Source: DATCKG01 sp036562385
Lineage (GTDB): Bacteria; Bacillota; Sulfobacillia; Symbiobacteriales; Symbiobacteriaceae
Length of the DNA: 64,000 bases
Assembly (NCBI GenBank): GCA_036562385.1
Contig: DATCKG010000071.1
Location: 21,995 to 85,994, forward strand
Reading direction: 5' to 3'
The notes under the pieces are model-generated. The model saw nothing but the letters and a program-made list of their open reading frames with translations. It ran no database searches and was not told the origin of the DNA. The position numbers and the translations under genes were made by a program. Shown piece by piece: positions 10,042 through 17,739 of the stretch. The number at the start of each line of letters is the position of its first letter. Position 1 is the first letter of the stretch.

Positions 10042-10074
10042 AACGCCCCCTGGAGGACTGCCTCCGGGGGCGTT
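10042..10074 (-). terminator. terminator of the 2-oxoacid dehydrogenase operon
   Basis: Long stem AACGCCCCC-T-GGAGG / CCTCC-GGGGGCGTT with an ACTG loop, 15 bases after the lipoamide dehydrogenase stop. On the plus strand it is followed by TTG, so it may also act in that direction. Confidence 0.75.
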
Positions 10075-10088
10075 TTGTCCTGGCCATC

Positions 10089-11507
10089 TCATTTGCGGCC
10101 AGCCTTCTCAATGCTGCGGAGCATGCTCCGGGCCGCTTCCAGAATCCCTTCTGACAGGGTGGGATGATAGTGGGGCGTCAGGGCCACATCCGCCACGAGC
10201 GCCCCCATCTCCAGGGCCAGAGCCATCTCGCCGATCAGTTCCGAAGCCTCCGGCCCGCAGATCTGCGCACCCAGGAGAACCCCGGTTTTCCGGTCCGCGA
10301 CCAGCTTCACCAGGCCGTCGGACTCCCCCATGGTCAGGGCCCGGCCCACCGCCATGAACATCCAGCGGCCCACCAGCACGTCGTAGCCCTGCTGACGGGC
10401 TTCCTGTTCGGTAAGACCGACGGAGGCAATCTCCGGATCGGTGAAGACCACGGTGGGCACCGTCTGCCAGTCGGCATGACTGGGCAGCCCCGCGATGGCT
10501 TCTGCCGCCACAATCCCCTGGGCGCTGGCCTTGTGGGCCAGCATGACGGGACTGCAGACATCGCCCACCGCAAAGATGTGGGGCACGTTGGTCCGCTGCT
10601 GGCTGTCCACCGGAATGAAACCCCGCTCGTCCAACGTCACCCCGGCCCGTTCCAAGTCCAGCCCTTCGGTGTACGGGCGCCGGCCCACCGAAACCAGCAC
10701 CTTCTCCGCTGTAATCAGGTGGGGCTGTCCCTCGGCGTCGGTCACCTTCACCTTGCCGTCCTGCAGGCCGCCCTCGGCCCGGGCCTTCAGCATCACAGTG
10801 ACTCCCAACCGGCGCAGCTTCCGCATGAGCACGGCCACCAGGTCCGGATCAGTACCCGGCAGAAGCTGCTCCGTGGCCTCCACGATCGTCACCCGGGCCC
10901 CCAGCTTGGCGTAAGCGATGCCCAGTTCCACACCGATATACCCGCCTCCCACCACCACGAGTTCCCGGGGAACCGACGTGAAAGCCAGGGCGCCGGTGGA
11001 GTCCACCACGTCCTTGCCGTCGATGGGAAAGAAGGGCGGGTTCACCGGCCGGGAGCCGGTGGCGATGATGGCATACTTGAAGCTGTACAGAGCGGTCTGG
11101 CCGTCCTCCGTCTCCACGCGGACCGTGTGGGGGTCGGCAAAACGGGCCCGCCCCCTGACCACCTCCACGTCCGCCGCCTTCAGCAAGCTCGCGACGCCGG
11201 CCTGCAGCCGCTTGATCACCTTGGTCTCCTTCCACCGCTGGGTCTGGGCAAAGTCCAGCTCCAGGGCGCCGCTGATCCGGATGCCCCGCTCCCCGGCCTC
11301 CTTCACCCGGTGGAGAAGATCCCCCACGCCAATCAGGGCCTTGGAGGGGATGCAGCCCGCGTTCAGGCACGTGCCCCCCAGTTCACCGGCCTCCACCAGG
11401 GTAACAGCCAGCCCCAGCTGGCCGGCCCGTTCCGCGGCCACATAGCCGCCGGGACCCCCGCCGATCACCACCACATCCGTGCCAACCTTGGTCTGGCCCA
11501 TGACCAC
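10089..11507 (-). CDS. pdhD: dihydrolipoyl dehydrogenase (E3)
   Basis: A 472-residue flavoprotein that reoxidises dihydrolipoyl groups with NAD+. FAD-binding GGGPGGYVAAE starts near residue 17. The redox disulfide is Cys47-Cys52 in GGTCLNAGCIPSK. An NAD-binding GGGYIGVELG is mid-protein, and the catalytic His-Glu pair is in HYHPTLSE at 446-453. It is the last gene of the E1alpha-E1beta-E2-E3 operon, 2 bases after the E2 stop. Confidence 0.97.
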   Translation of the reverse strand: MVMGQTKVGTDVVVIGGGPGGYVAAERAGQLGLAVTLVEAGELGGTCLNAGCIPSKALIGVGDLLHRVKEAGERGIRISGALELDFAQTQRWKETKVIKRLQAGVASLLKAADVEVVRGRARFADPHTVRVETEDGQTALYSFKYAIIATGSRPVNPPFFPIDGKDVVDSTGALAFTSVPRELVVVGGGYIGVELGIAYAKLGARVTIVEATEQLLPGTDPDLVAVLMRKLRRLGVTVMLKARAEGGLQDGKVKVTDAEGQPHLITAEKVLVSVGRRPYTEGLDLERAGVTLDERGFIPVDSQQRTNVPHIFAVGDVCSPVMLAHKASAQGIVAAEAIAGLPSHADWQTVPTVVFTDPEIASVGLTEQEARQQGYDVLVGRWMFMAVGRALTMGESDGLVKLVADRKTGVLLGAQICGPEASELIGEMALALEMGALVADVALTPHYHPTLSEGILEAARSMLRSIEKAGRK

Positions 11508-11509
11508 GG

Positions 11510-12808
11510 CTACATCGCCTCCATCATCAGCAGGTCTGGATTGCTGAGCAGTTCGATCACGCGGGCCAGGAACCGGGTGGCCATGGCCCCGTCGATCAGG
11601 CGGTGGTCAAAGGACAGGGCGAGGTACGCCATCTTCCGGATCACGATCTGGCCGTCCCGCACCACCGGCCGGTCCTGGATCTTGCCCACGCCCAGGATCG
11701 CCACTTCCGGCCAGTTGATGACAGGGGTAAAGTACAGCCCACCCACGGAGCCCTGGTTGGAGATGGTAAAGGTGCTGCCCTTCAGTTCGTCGGGCTGCAG
11801 TTTGCCGGCCCGGCCCCGTTCGATCAGGTCCTGCATCTCCGCGGCGATCTGGAAAACCGACTTCCGGTCCACATCCCGCACCACGGGGACCAGGAGCCCG
11901 GCCTTGGTGTCCAGGGCGAAGCCGATGTGATACTGCTTCCGAAGCACAATCTCCTGCCGCTCGTCGTCAATAGACGCGTTCAGGTACGGAAACTCCCGCA
12001 GCGCTGCGGTGACCGCCTTCAAGAAGAAGGGCATGAGCGTCAGCCGGATGCCCCTTTTCGCGGCCAGTTCCTTGGCCCGGCTGTGGAAGGCAATCAGATC
12101 CGTCAGGTCCACTTCGTCCACGGTGGTCACATGGGGAGCCGTGTGCTTGGAGCGGACCATCCGGTCGGCGATCACCTTCCGGATTCCTTTGAGCGGAATC
12201 CGCTCCTCCGGAGCACCGGAAGCCGCTGCTGCCGAGGGCTGTGCCGCTTCCGGCGCCGGCGCCTCCCGGGCGGCCGGGGTCTGGGGCGCGGCCGGAGCCT
12301 GGGCAGCGCCTTCGCCTTTGGCGAACCGGCGCACGTCCTCCGGCGTCACCCGGCCGGCGGGACCTGTGCCTTTCACCTGCCGGATGTCGACCCCCAATTC
12401 GCGGGCCAGACGCCGGGTCGCCGGAGCCGCGAGCACCCGGCCCGGAGGCGGGCCGGCCGGCCTGGAGCCGGGCGCCGGGGCATCAGCCGGAGCCTGCGTC
12501 CCGGCGGCCATCCGGCCCGGATCCTCCGCCCGGGCCGGGGCGGCGGGCGCCTCGGGGGCCGCCCCGGCTTCGTCGCCGTCGAACTCCACCACGACTTCCC
12601 CGACCCGGAGGAGATCCCCGGGCTTCCCAAAGAGCCTGGTCACCCGCCCGGCCACCGGAGAGGTGATCTCCACCGTCGCCTTATCGGTCTGTACCTCCAA
12701 GAGCGGCTGGTCCTCTTCGACCTGATCGCCTACCTTCACCAACCACCGGACCAATTCCGCCTCGTGCAGGCCCTCACCGATGTCTGGAAGCTTGAACGCA
12801 TACGCCAT
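11510..12808 (-). CDS. pdhC: dihydrolipoamide acyltransferase (E2)
   Basis: A 432-residue E2 core. There is one lipoyl domain with Lys43 in QTDKATVEI, a Pro/Ala-rich linker, a peripheral-subunit-binding domain (TRRLARELGVDIRQVKGTGP, 131-150), a second linker, and a catalytic domain ending with FDHRLIDGA (His402, Asp406). It moves the acyl group from E1 to CoA. A single lipoyl domain and this size fit Firmicute pyruvate or branched-chain complexes; the neighbouring E1alpha argues for pyruvate. Confidence 0.96.
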   Translation of the reverse strand: MAYAFKLPDIGEGLHEAELVRWLVKVGDQVEEDQPLLEVQTDKATVEITSPVAGRVTRLFGKPGDLLRVGEVVVEFDGDEAGAAPEAPAAPARAEDPGRMAAGTQAPADAPAPGSRPAGPPPGRVLAAPATRRLARELGVDIRQVKGTGPAGRVTPEDVRRFAKGEGAAQAPAAPQTPAAREAPAPEAAQPSAAAASGAPEERIPLKGIRKVIADRMVRSKHTAPHVTTVDEVDLTDLIAFHSRAKELAAKRGIRLTLMPFFLKAVTAALREFPYLNASIDDERQEIVLRKQYHIGFALDTKAGLLVPVVRDVDRKSVFQIAAEMQDLIERGRAGKLQPDELKGSTFTISNQGSVGGLYFTPVINWPEVAILGVGKIQDRPVVRDGQIVIRKMAYLALSFDHRLIDGAMATRFLARVIELLSNPDLLMMEAM

Positions 12809-12843
12809 AGTCTGCGGCCCTCCTCGGTGCTACTGCAGCGGGC

Positions 12844-13824
12844 TTAGTAGTTCCGGACGCTGACAATGGCTTCCATGACCCGCCCCGGGTCCGGAAGGTA
12901 CAAATCCTCCCCCAGCAGGTACGGCATGGGAATATCGAAGCCCGTCACCCGGGCCACCGGGGCTTCCAGATACTCCAGGGCATGGTCGTTGATCAGGGCG
13001 ATCAGTTCGCTGTGAAATCCGGCGGTGCGGGGCGCCTCGGTCACCACCACCGCCCGGCCCGTCTTCTTGACGGAAGCGATGATGGTCTCCACGTCGATGG
13101 GATTGAGGCTCCTGAGGTCGATCACTTCCGCCTGCCAGCCGTACTCGGCGGCTGCCCGCTCCGCCGCCTCCAGGGCGGTATGAACGTGGACGCCATAGGT
13201 CAGGATGGTAAGATCGGAGCCCTCCCGGGCGATGGCCGCCTGGCCGATGGGCACCGTATAGTAATCCGCCGGTACCTCGGCCCGGAACGCCCGATACAGC
13301 CGCTTCGGCTCCAGGTACAGGACCGGGTCGGGATCTTCGATGGCCGCCAGCAGCAGCCCCTTGGCGTCGTAGGGATTGGAGGGCACCACAATCTTCAAAC
13401 CCGGGACATTGGCGTACCAGGCCTCGATGGACTCGGAGTGATGCTCCAGGGCCCGGATGCCGCCGAAGGAGGGAATCCGAATCACCATGGGGCAGGAAAA
13501 GCGCCCCCGGCTCCGGTTCCGGATGCGAGCGATGTGGCTGACCACCTGCTCATGGGCAGGGGCGAGAAAGCCGTCGAACTGAATCTCCACCACCGGACGG
13601 AGGCCGTAGACCGCCATGCCGACGGCAGCGCCGACAAAGCCCGATTCCGCCAGGGGGGTATCGATGACCCGGTCCGGTCCGAATTCCTGGTAGAGCCCTT
13701 CCGTGGCGCGGAACACCCCGCCGTTGATGCCCACGTCCTCGCCCATGACCACGACGTTCGGGTCCCGGCGCATCGCCAGCCGGAGGGCCTCGTTGATGGC
13801 CTGAATCAGGGTCAGCTTAGGCAT
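12844..13824 (-). CDS. pdhB: 2-oxoacid (pyruvate) dehydrogenase E1 beta subunit
   Basis: A 326-residue transketolase-type subunit. It begins MPKLTLIQAINEALRLAM and contains the GEDVGINGGVFRATEGL segment and the C-terminal half-domain with VTEAPRTAGFHSE. With the alpha subunit it forms the thiamine-diphosphate decarboxylase. Its start overlaps the end of the E1 alpha gene by 8 bases, so translation is coupled. Confidence 0.96.
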   Translation of the reverse strand: MPKLTLIQAINEALRLAMRRDPNVVVMGEDVGINGGVFRATEGLYQEFGPDRVIDTPLAESGFVGAAVGMAVYGLRPVVEIQFDGFLAPAHEQVVSHIARIRNRSRGRFSCPMVIRIPSFGGIRALEHHSESIEAWYANVPGLKIVVPSNPYDAKGLLLAAIEDPDPVLYLEPKRLYRAFRAEVPADYYTVPIGQAAIAREGSDLTILTYGVHVHTALEAAERAAAEYGWQAEVIDLRSLNPIDVETIIASVKKTGRAVVVTEAPRTAGFHSELIALINDHALEYLEAPVARVTGFDIPMPYLLGEDLYLPDPGRVMEAIVSVRNY

Positions 13825-14932
13825 GGATGCCGACCCCCTTCCTTCCCTTTCGGGCCAGGTAGGCTTTCAGGTACTCCCGCTGCCGCACCAGTTCCGGGGT
13901 GGGCTCCGCGTAGACGTACCCGAAGATGTCATCCACGCTGGGCCGGGGTTCCGCCTCCGCTTCCGCCACGGCGGCGTTCACCTGGTCCCGGGCCCACTGC
14001 TGCAGGTCCTCGTCCTCGGCCTCGGTCCACAGGCCTTTCAACATGAGGTACCGCCGCAGCCGCTGGATGGCGTCCCGGTTCTGCCACTCCTCCACCTCTT
14101 CCTGGGTGCGGTACTTCTTGGGGTCGTCCGGTGTGGTGTGGGGACCGTACCGGAAGGTGAGGGCCTCCACCAGGGTGGGTCCCCCGCCCGAACGGGCCCG
14201 GTCAATCGCCTCCTTCATCACCGTCAGAACCGCCAGCACATCCTGTCCGTCCACCCGGACCCCCGGGATGTCGTACGCCAGGGCCCGCTGTACGATGGTG
14301 GGCGCCTTAAACTGCCTGGTGTTGGGCGTGGAAATCGCATAGCGGTTGTTCTGGATGAAAAAGATCGTGGCCGTGTTGTAGACCGATGCAAAGTTCAAGG
14401 CCTCATGGAAGTCTCCGGGTGAGGTTCCGCCATCACCGGCGTAGCCCACCGCCACAGTGTCCTCGCCCTTGATCTTGGCCGCCCAGGCGACCCCCACCGC
14501 ATGCAGCAGCTGCGTGGCGATGGGGATGGAGATGGGAAACGCGTTCACCCCTTCCGGCACACACGAGCCCCGTTCGTCCCCCATGAAATAGCGCAGGATA
14601 TGCTTCGCGGGAACGCCCATGACCTGCATGGCGCCATGGTCCCGGTAGGTGGGGAAGATCCAGTCCTTCCCCTTGCGAAGCCAATAGGCAGAGCCTACCT
14701 GACAGGCCTCCTGACCGCTGAAAGGGGCGAAGGTGCCCATCCGGCCCTGACGGGACAGATTGAGGCAGCGCTGGTCAAACACGCGCAGGTAAACCATCCA
14801 GCGGTATACGTCCTTGAGAAGGTCGGGCGGAAAGTCGGGCTCTGCCTGCACGGGTGTGCCGTCGGGGCCCAACACGCGCCGGACGGGGAACAGCTGTTCC
14901 ATGTCCAGGCCGGTGGCTACTGCCGTGGCCAT
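13817..14932 (-). CDS. pdhA: 2-oxoacid (pyruvate) dehydrogenase E1 alpha subunit
   Basis: A 371-residue subunit. The thiamine-diphosphate motif runs from GDGGTSPGDFHE to IQNNRYAISTP. The phosphorylation-loop region has FRYGPHTTPDDPKKYR. The overall match, including FDQRCLNLSRQGRMGTFAP, resembles Firmicute PdhA more than BkdAA, hence pyruvate as the preferred substrate (moderate certainty). The start follows GGGAGGT. It is the first gene of the four-gene operon. Confidence 0.95.
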   Translation of the reverse strand: MATAVATGLDMEQLFPVRRVLGPDGTPVQAEPDFPPDLLKDVYRWMVYLRVFDQRCLNLSRQGRMGTFAPFSGQEACQVGSAYWLRKGKDWIFPTYRDHGAMQVMGVPAKHILRYFMGDERGSCVPEGVNAFPISIPIATQLLHAVGVAWAAKIKGEDTVAVGYAGDGGTSPGDFHEALNFASVYNTATIFFIQNNRYAISTPNTRQFKAPTIVQRALAYDIPGVRVDGQDVLAVLTVMKEAIDRARSGGGPTLVEALTFRYGPHTTPDDPKKYRTQEEVEEWQNRDAIQRLRRYLMLKGLWTEAEDEDLQQWARDQVNAAVAEAEAEPRPSVDDIFGYVYAEPTPELVRQREYLKAYLARKGRKGVGIHA

Positions 14933-15039
14933 GTCTGGATACCTCCCTTGGTGTGTTCGCGATCAACCAACGGGGGACAGGATACAGGCCGGTGGTAGTG
15001 CATTCCGCGCCTGCATCACGTACTTTCGGGTTAGCCCCT

Positions 15040-15069
15040 ATTGTAGTTTATCGCCCACTGAGTGGTCAA
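15040..15069 (-). promoter_or_regulatory. sigma-A promoter of the pdhABCD operon
   Basis: On the minus strand, TTGACC-N18-TACAAT, about 105 bases upstream of pdhA. A palindrome CCACT-G-AGTGG (15054-15064) lies in the spacer. The -35 region contains GGTCAATA (plus strand, 15064-15071), which also occurs in the arsR promoter. Confidence 0.75.
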
Positions 15070-15212
15070 TAGTGCTTTTTTCATACATTTTGCCGCCATC
15101 TTGTTGACCAACACAGATGAGTCGTGTATAATTATCAGCCGCTTTTGTTCAGAATACTTCACCCGAAAGAAAGTAAATTCCCCAACGGAAGCAGTACTTT
15201 AGTCACTTGGGA

Positions 15213-15241
15213 TTGACACATTTGATTGATAGGTCAATAAT
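15213..15241 (+). promoter_or_regulatory. sigma-A promoter of the arsR-type gene
   Basis: TTGACA-N17-AATAAT, with a perfect -35 and a five-of-six -10. Together with the divergent pdhA promoter it fills the 350-base gap 14933-15282. Bases 15072-15212 show nothing else. Confidence 0.75.
15225..15238. promoter_or_regulatory. candidate ArsR operator
   Basis: The perfect inverted repeat ATTGA-TAGG-TCAAT overlaps the spacer and -10 of the arsR promoter, a typical place for autorepression. Its right half is shared with the -35 region of the divergent pdhA promoter. Confidence 0.5.
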
Positions 15242-15282
15242 TAGTATATTAGGAGATTCAGAACGCGGGGGAGGTCAAGGGG

Positions 15283-15651
15283 ATGGAACAGGATAAGCGG
15301 ATTTTCGAACTGCAAGCCCGGCTTTGCCAGGTGCTTGCCAGTCCGAAGCGGTTGGAGATCTTGTACACCCTCAAGAACGGCGAAATGACAGCGGGGGAAC
15401 TCGCCAAAGCAGTCGACGTGACCATGCCGAATCTGTCTCAGCACCTGTCGCTGATGAAGCAGCACGGATTGGTAGAATCCCACAAAGAAGGGCTCAATAT
15501 GTACTACCGGATCTCGTCGAATCACATCCTGGAAACCCTGCGGTCTGTCCGCATGGTCCTGGCCGAACAGCTGGAGCGGCAGTCCATGTTGCTGGGGCAG
15601 GTGGATGAGACGATTCCGGATAAGAACGCGCAGGCCTCTGGCAGCCCTTAA
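15283..15651 (+). CDS. ArsR/SmtB-family transcriptional regulator
   Basis: A 122-residue winged-helix protein (LASPKRLEILYTLKNGEM, then the recognition helix region VTMPNLSQHLSLMKQHGLV near 50-67, and a YYRISS wing). The metal-binding ELCVCD-type motif is absent and only one cysteine (Cys15) is present, so it probably senses something other than arsenic or zinc. It is divergent from pdhABCD and has an operator-like palindrome in its own promoter. It carries its own terminator, so it is a single-gene unit. Confidence 0.9.
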   Translation: MEQDKRIFELQARLCQVLASPKRLEILYTLKNGEMTAGELAKAVDVTMPNLSQHLSLMKQHGLVESHKEGLNMYYRISSNHILETLRSVRMVLAEQLERQSMLLGQVDETIPDKNAQASGSP

Positions 15652-15722
15652 GCATAACCGCCCAAACTGTGTCATCTTTCCGCCCTCCTGACGGTCCGGC
15701 CTTCGCTGCAGCGCCGCTGCCG

Positions 15723-15745
15723 AAAGCCGGCCGAGGGCGGCTTTT
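15723..15745 (+). terminator. terminator of the arsR-type gene
   Basis: Stem AAAGCCG/CGGCTTT with an 8-base loop, followed by TTTTG in the plus direction. Confidence 0.65.
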
Positions 15746-15819
15746 GTATGTTGGCGGCCCCCTTTCCATTCGGATGGGAACATGGGATAATGATGGCGAT
15801 TTCTGCAGGAAAAGAGGGA

Positions 15820-16632
15820 ATGCCCCTGATGCTGATCACAGGGTTCGTCGATCCCGTCGCCATCCGACTCGGTCCCATCTCCATCCGGTGGTACGGAATC
15901 CTTTTCGTCACGGCGATTCTGGCGGCGGTGTGGACCACCATGCGGGCCGCCCGCAACCGGGGGCTGGACCCCGAGTTCGTACCCGATGCGGCCATGGTGG
16001 TAGTGCCGGCAGGCATCATCGGCGCCCGGCTGTATGAGGTCTTTGTGCTGCAGTGGCCGTATTACCGCCAGCACCCGGGCGAAATCCTGGCCATCTGGCA
16101 CGGCGGACTGGCCATCCACGGAGGCGTGCTGGGCGCCCTCCTGGTCGGGGCCATCTTTGCCTGGTACCGGCGGCAGCCTTTCTGGCTGTGGGCAGACATG
16201 GCGTCCCCGGGCCTGATCCTGGCCCAGGCCATCGGCCGCTGGGGAAACTTCTTCAACCAGGAGGCCTACGGCGACCCGGCCCCTGCCTGGCTGGTGGATC
16301 GGATGCCCGGATGGCTCCGGGAGGGAATGACCATCCACGGCACAGTGATGCATCCGACGTTCCTGTACGAAAGCCTCTGGAACCTGGCCGTGTTTGGGGT
16401 GCTTTATTGGGTGCAGCAGCGCCGTCCCCCGTCCGGGGTGGTCTTCTGCCTGTACCTGATCCTTTACAACGTGGGCCGGTTCTTCATCGAATCGATCCGG
16501 CAGGACAGCACCTTCATCTTCGGCCTGCGGGTGGCCCAGGTGATGGCTGTGGCGCTGATCCTGGTGGGCGCGGCTTTGCTGCTTTGGCGCCTGGCAGCAG
16601 GACGGCAGCGCCCCCATTCGACGGCGCCCTGA
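15820..16632 (+). CDS. lgt: prolipoprotein diacylglyceryl transferase
   Basis: A 270-residue multi-pass membrane enzyme. It transfers diacylglycerol from phosphatidylglycerol to the lipobox cysteine of prelipoproteins. The Lgt signature GRWGNFFNQEAYG is at about 139-151, with the upstream HGGLAIHGG segment carrying the catalytic-region histidines. I chose the ATG after GGAAAAGAGGGA (MPLMLITGFV), which brings the length to the family norm; earlier in-frame starts would add about 24 residues. A strong hairpin terminator follows. Confidence 0.95.
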   Translation: MPLMLITGFVDPVAIRLGPISIRWYGILFVTAILAAVWTTMRAARNRGLDPEFVPDAAMVVVPAGIIGARLYEVFVLQWPYYRQHPGEILAIWHGGLAIHGGVLGALLVGAIFAWYRRQPFWLWADMASPGLILAQAIGRWGNFFNQEAYGDPAPAWLVDRMPGWLREGMTIHGTVMHPTFLYESLWNLAVFGVLYWVQQRRPPSGVVFCLYLILYNVGRFFIESIRQDSTFIFGLRVAQVMAVALILVGAALLLWRLAAGRQRPHSTAP

Positions 16633-16645
16633 GTTCGGCGATGTA

Positions 16646-16686
16646 GAGCCCCCCGAGGCCGGCGGCACCGCCGGCCCGAGGGGCTC
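16646..16686 (+). terminator. strong hairpin between lgt and the reductase gene
   Basis: A long GC-rich stem (GAGCCCC... paired with ...GGGGCTC plus the inner GGCCGGCGG/GCCGGCC part) ends at 16686 and is followed by CTTGTCC. It is the probable lgt terminator. Confidence 0.7.
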
Positions 16687-16747
16687 CTTGTCCATATCCG
16701 CCGGTGCAGCCGGCGGGTGGTTTGGATTCACACAGGAGGGACGCAAG

Positions 16748-17653
16748 ATGGCTTCGGTACTGGTGGCAGGTGGCACAGGCTTTATCGGCAGGCACATCGT
16801 ACGGAGTCTTGTGGCGCGGGGACATCGGGTGGCCGTCATGAGCCGGGATCCCCGCCGGGCTGCCCAGGTGGTGCCGGAAGGCGTGGAGGTCCGCCCCGGC
16901 GACGTACGCCAGCCCGAGACCCTGCGGGAAGCGATGGCTGGTGTGGAGGTAGTGGTCAGCGCGGTGCAGTTTCCCAACCACCCGGTAGAGAACCCCCGGA
17001 AGGGGTATACCTACCTCGCCATCGACGGGGAAGGCACCGTTCGCCAGGTGGAGGCGGCCCGTGCCGCGGGCGTTCGCCGTTTCGTGTACCTGAGCGGGGC
17101 GGGAACCCGGGAGGGCCGGACCGAGCCCTGGTTCCAGGCCAAGCTGAAGGCTGAGAAGGCCATACGGGAAAGCGGAATGACCTACACCATTTTCCGGCCC
17201 TCCTGGGTATACGGTCCCGAGGACCGGAGCCTGAACCGGTTTGCGGCCTTTGCCCGCCACCTGCCCTTTGTCCCGGTGATCGGCGACGGCCGGATCCGGG
17301 TCCAGCCGGTACTGGTCACCGATCTGGCACAGGTGGTGGCCCTCAGCGTGGACGCACCCCAGGCGGAAAACAAGATCTACGACGTGGGCGGCCCGGAGGC
17401 CCTCACCATGAATGAGATCCTGCAGACCATGCTGAAGGTGATGGGCCTGCGCCGGCCCCTGCTTCACGGTCCCGTGCCCCTGGTCAAGGCGGCGGCCGCG
17501 GTGCTCAGCCTGCTGCCCAACCCGCCGCTTACGCCCAGGGCGGTGGACTTCATCCTGATGGACGAGCCGGTGGACATCGGTCCCCTCTTGCGGGATTTTC
17601 CGATCCGCCTCACCCCCCTGGAGGAGGGCCTTTCCTATCTGGCCCGGCACTGA
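16748..17653 (+). CDS. NAD(P)-binding reductase, NDUFA9/atypical SDR type
   Basis: A 301-residue Rossmann protein starting MASVLVAGGTGFIGRHIV behind CAGGAGGGA. The glycine motif GGTGFIGRH is at 8-16. The SGAGTREGRTEPWFQAKLKAEKAI segment carries the YxxxK-equivalent region in a form typical of complex-I NDUFA9-like and NmrA-like proteins rather than classical SDRs. The exact substrate is unknown; relatives bind NADPH and act on quinone, lipid or nucleotide-sugar substrates. It is followed after 86 bases by the PxpB-PxpC fusion. Confidence 0.88.
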   Translation: MASVLVAGGTGFIGRHIVRSLVARGHRVAVMSRDPRRAAQVVPEGVEVRPGDVRQPETLREAMAGVEVVVSAVQFPNHPVENPRKGYTYLAIDGEGTVRQVEAARAAGVRRFVYLSGAGTREGRTEPWFQAKLKAEKAIRESGMTYTIFRPSWVYGPEDRSLNRFAAFARHLPFVPVIGDGRIRVQPVLVTDLAQVVALSVDAPQAENKIYDVGGPEALTMNEILQTMLKVMGLRRPLLHGPVPLVKAAAAVLSLLPNPPLTPRAVDFILMDEPVDIGPLLRDFPIRLTPLEEGLSYLARH

Positions 17654-17739
17654 CCCGGCAAAACGTGCGGCGCCCGGCAGGAGCCACGGCGATTCAGGGT
17701 GAATCCGCTATCGATTCTGATTTTCCGGAGTTGATGAGC

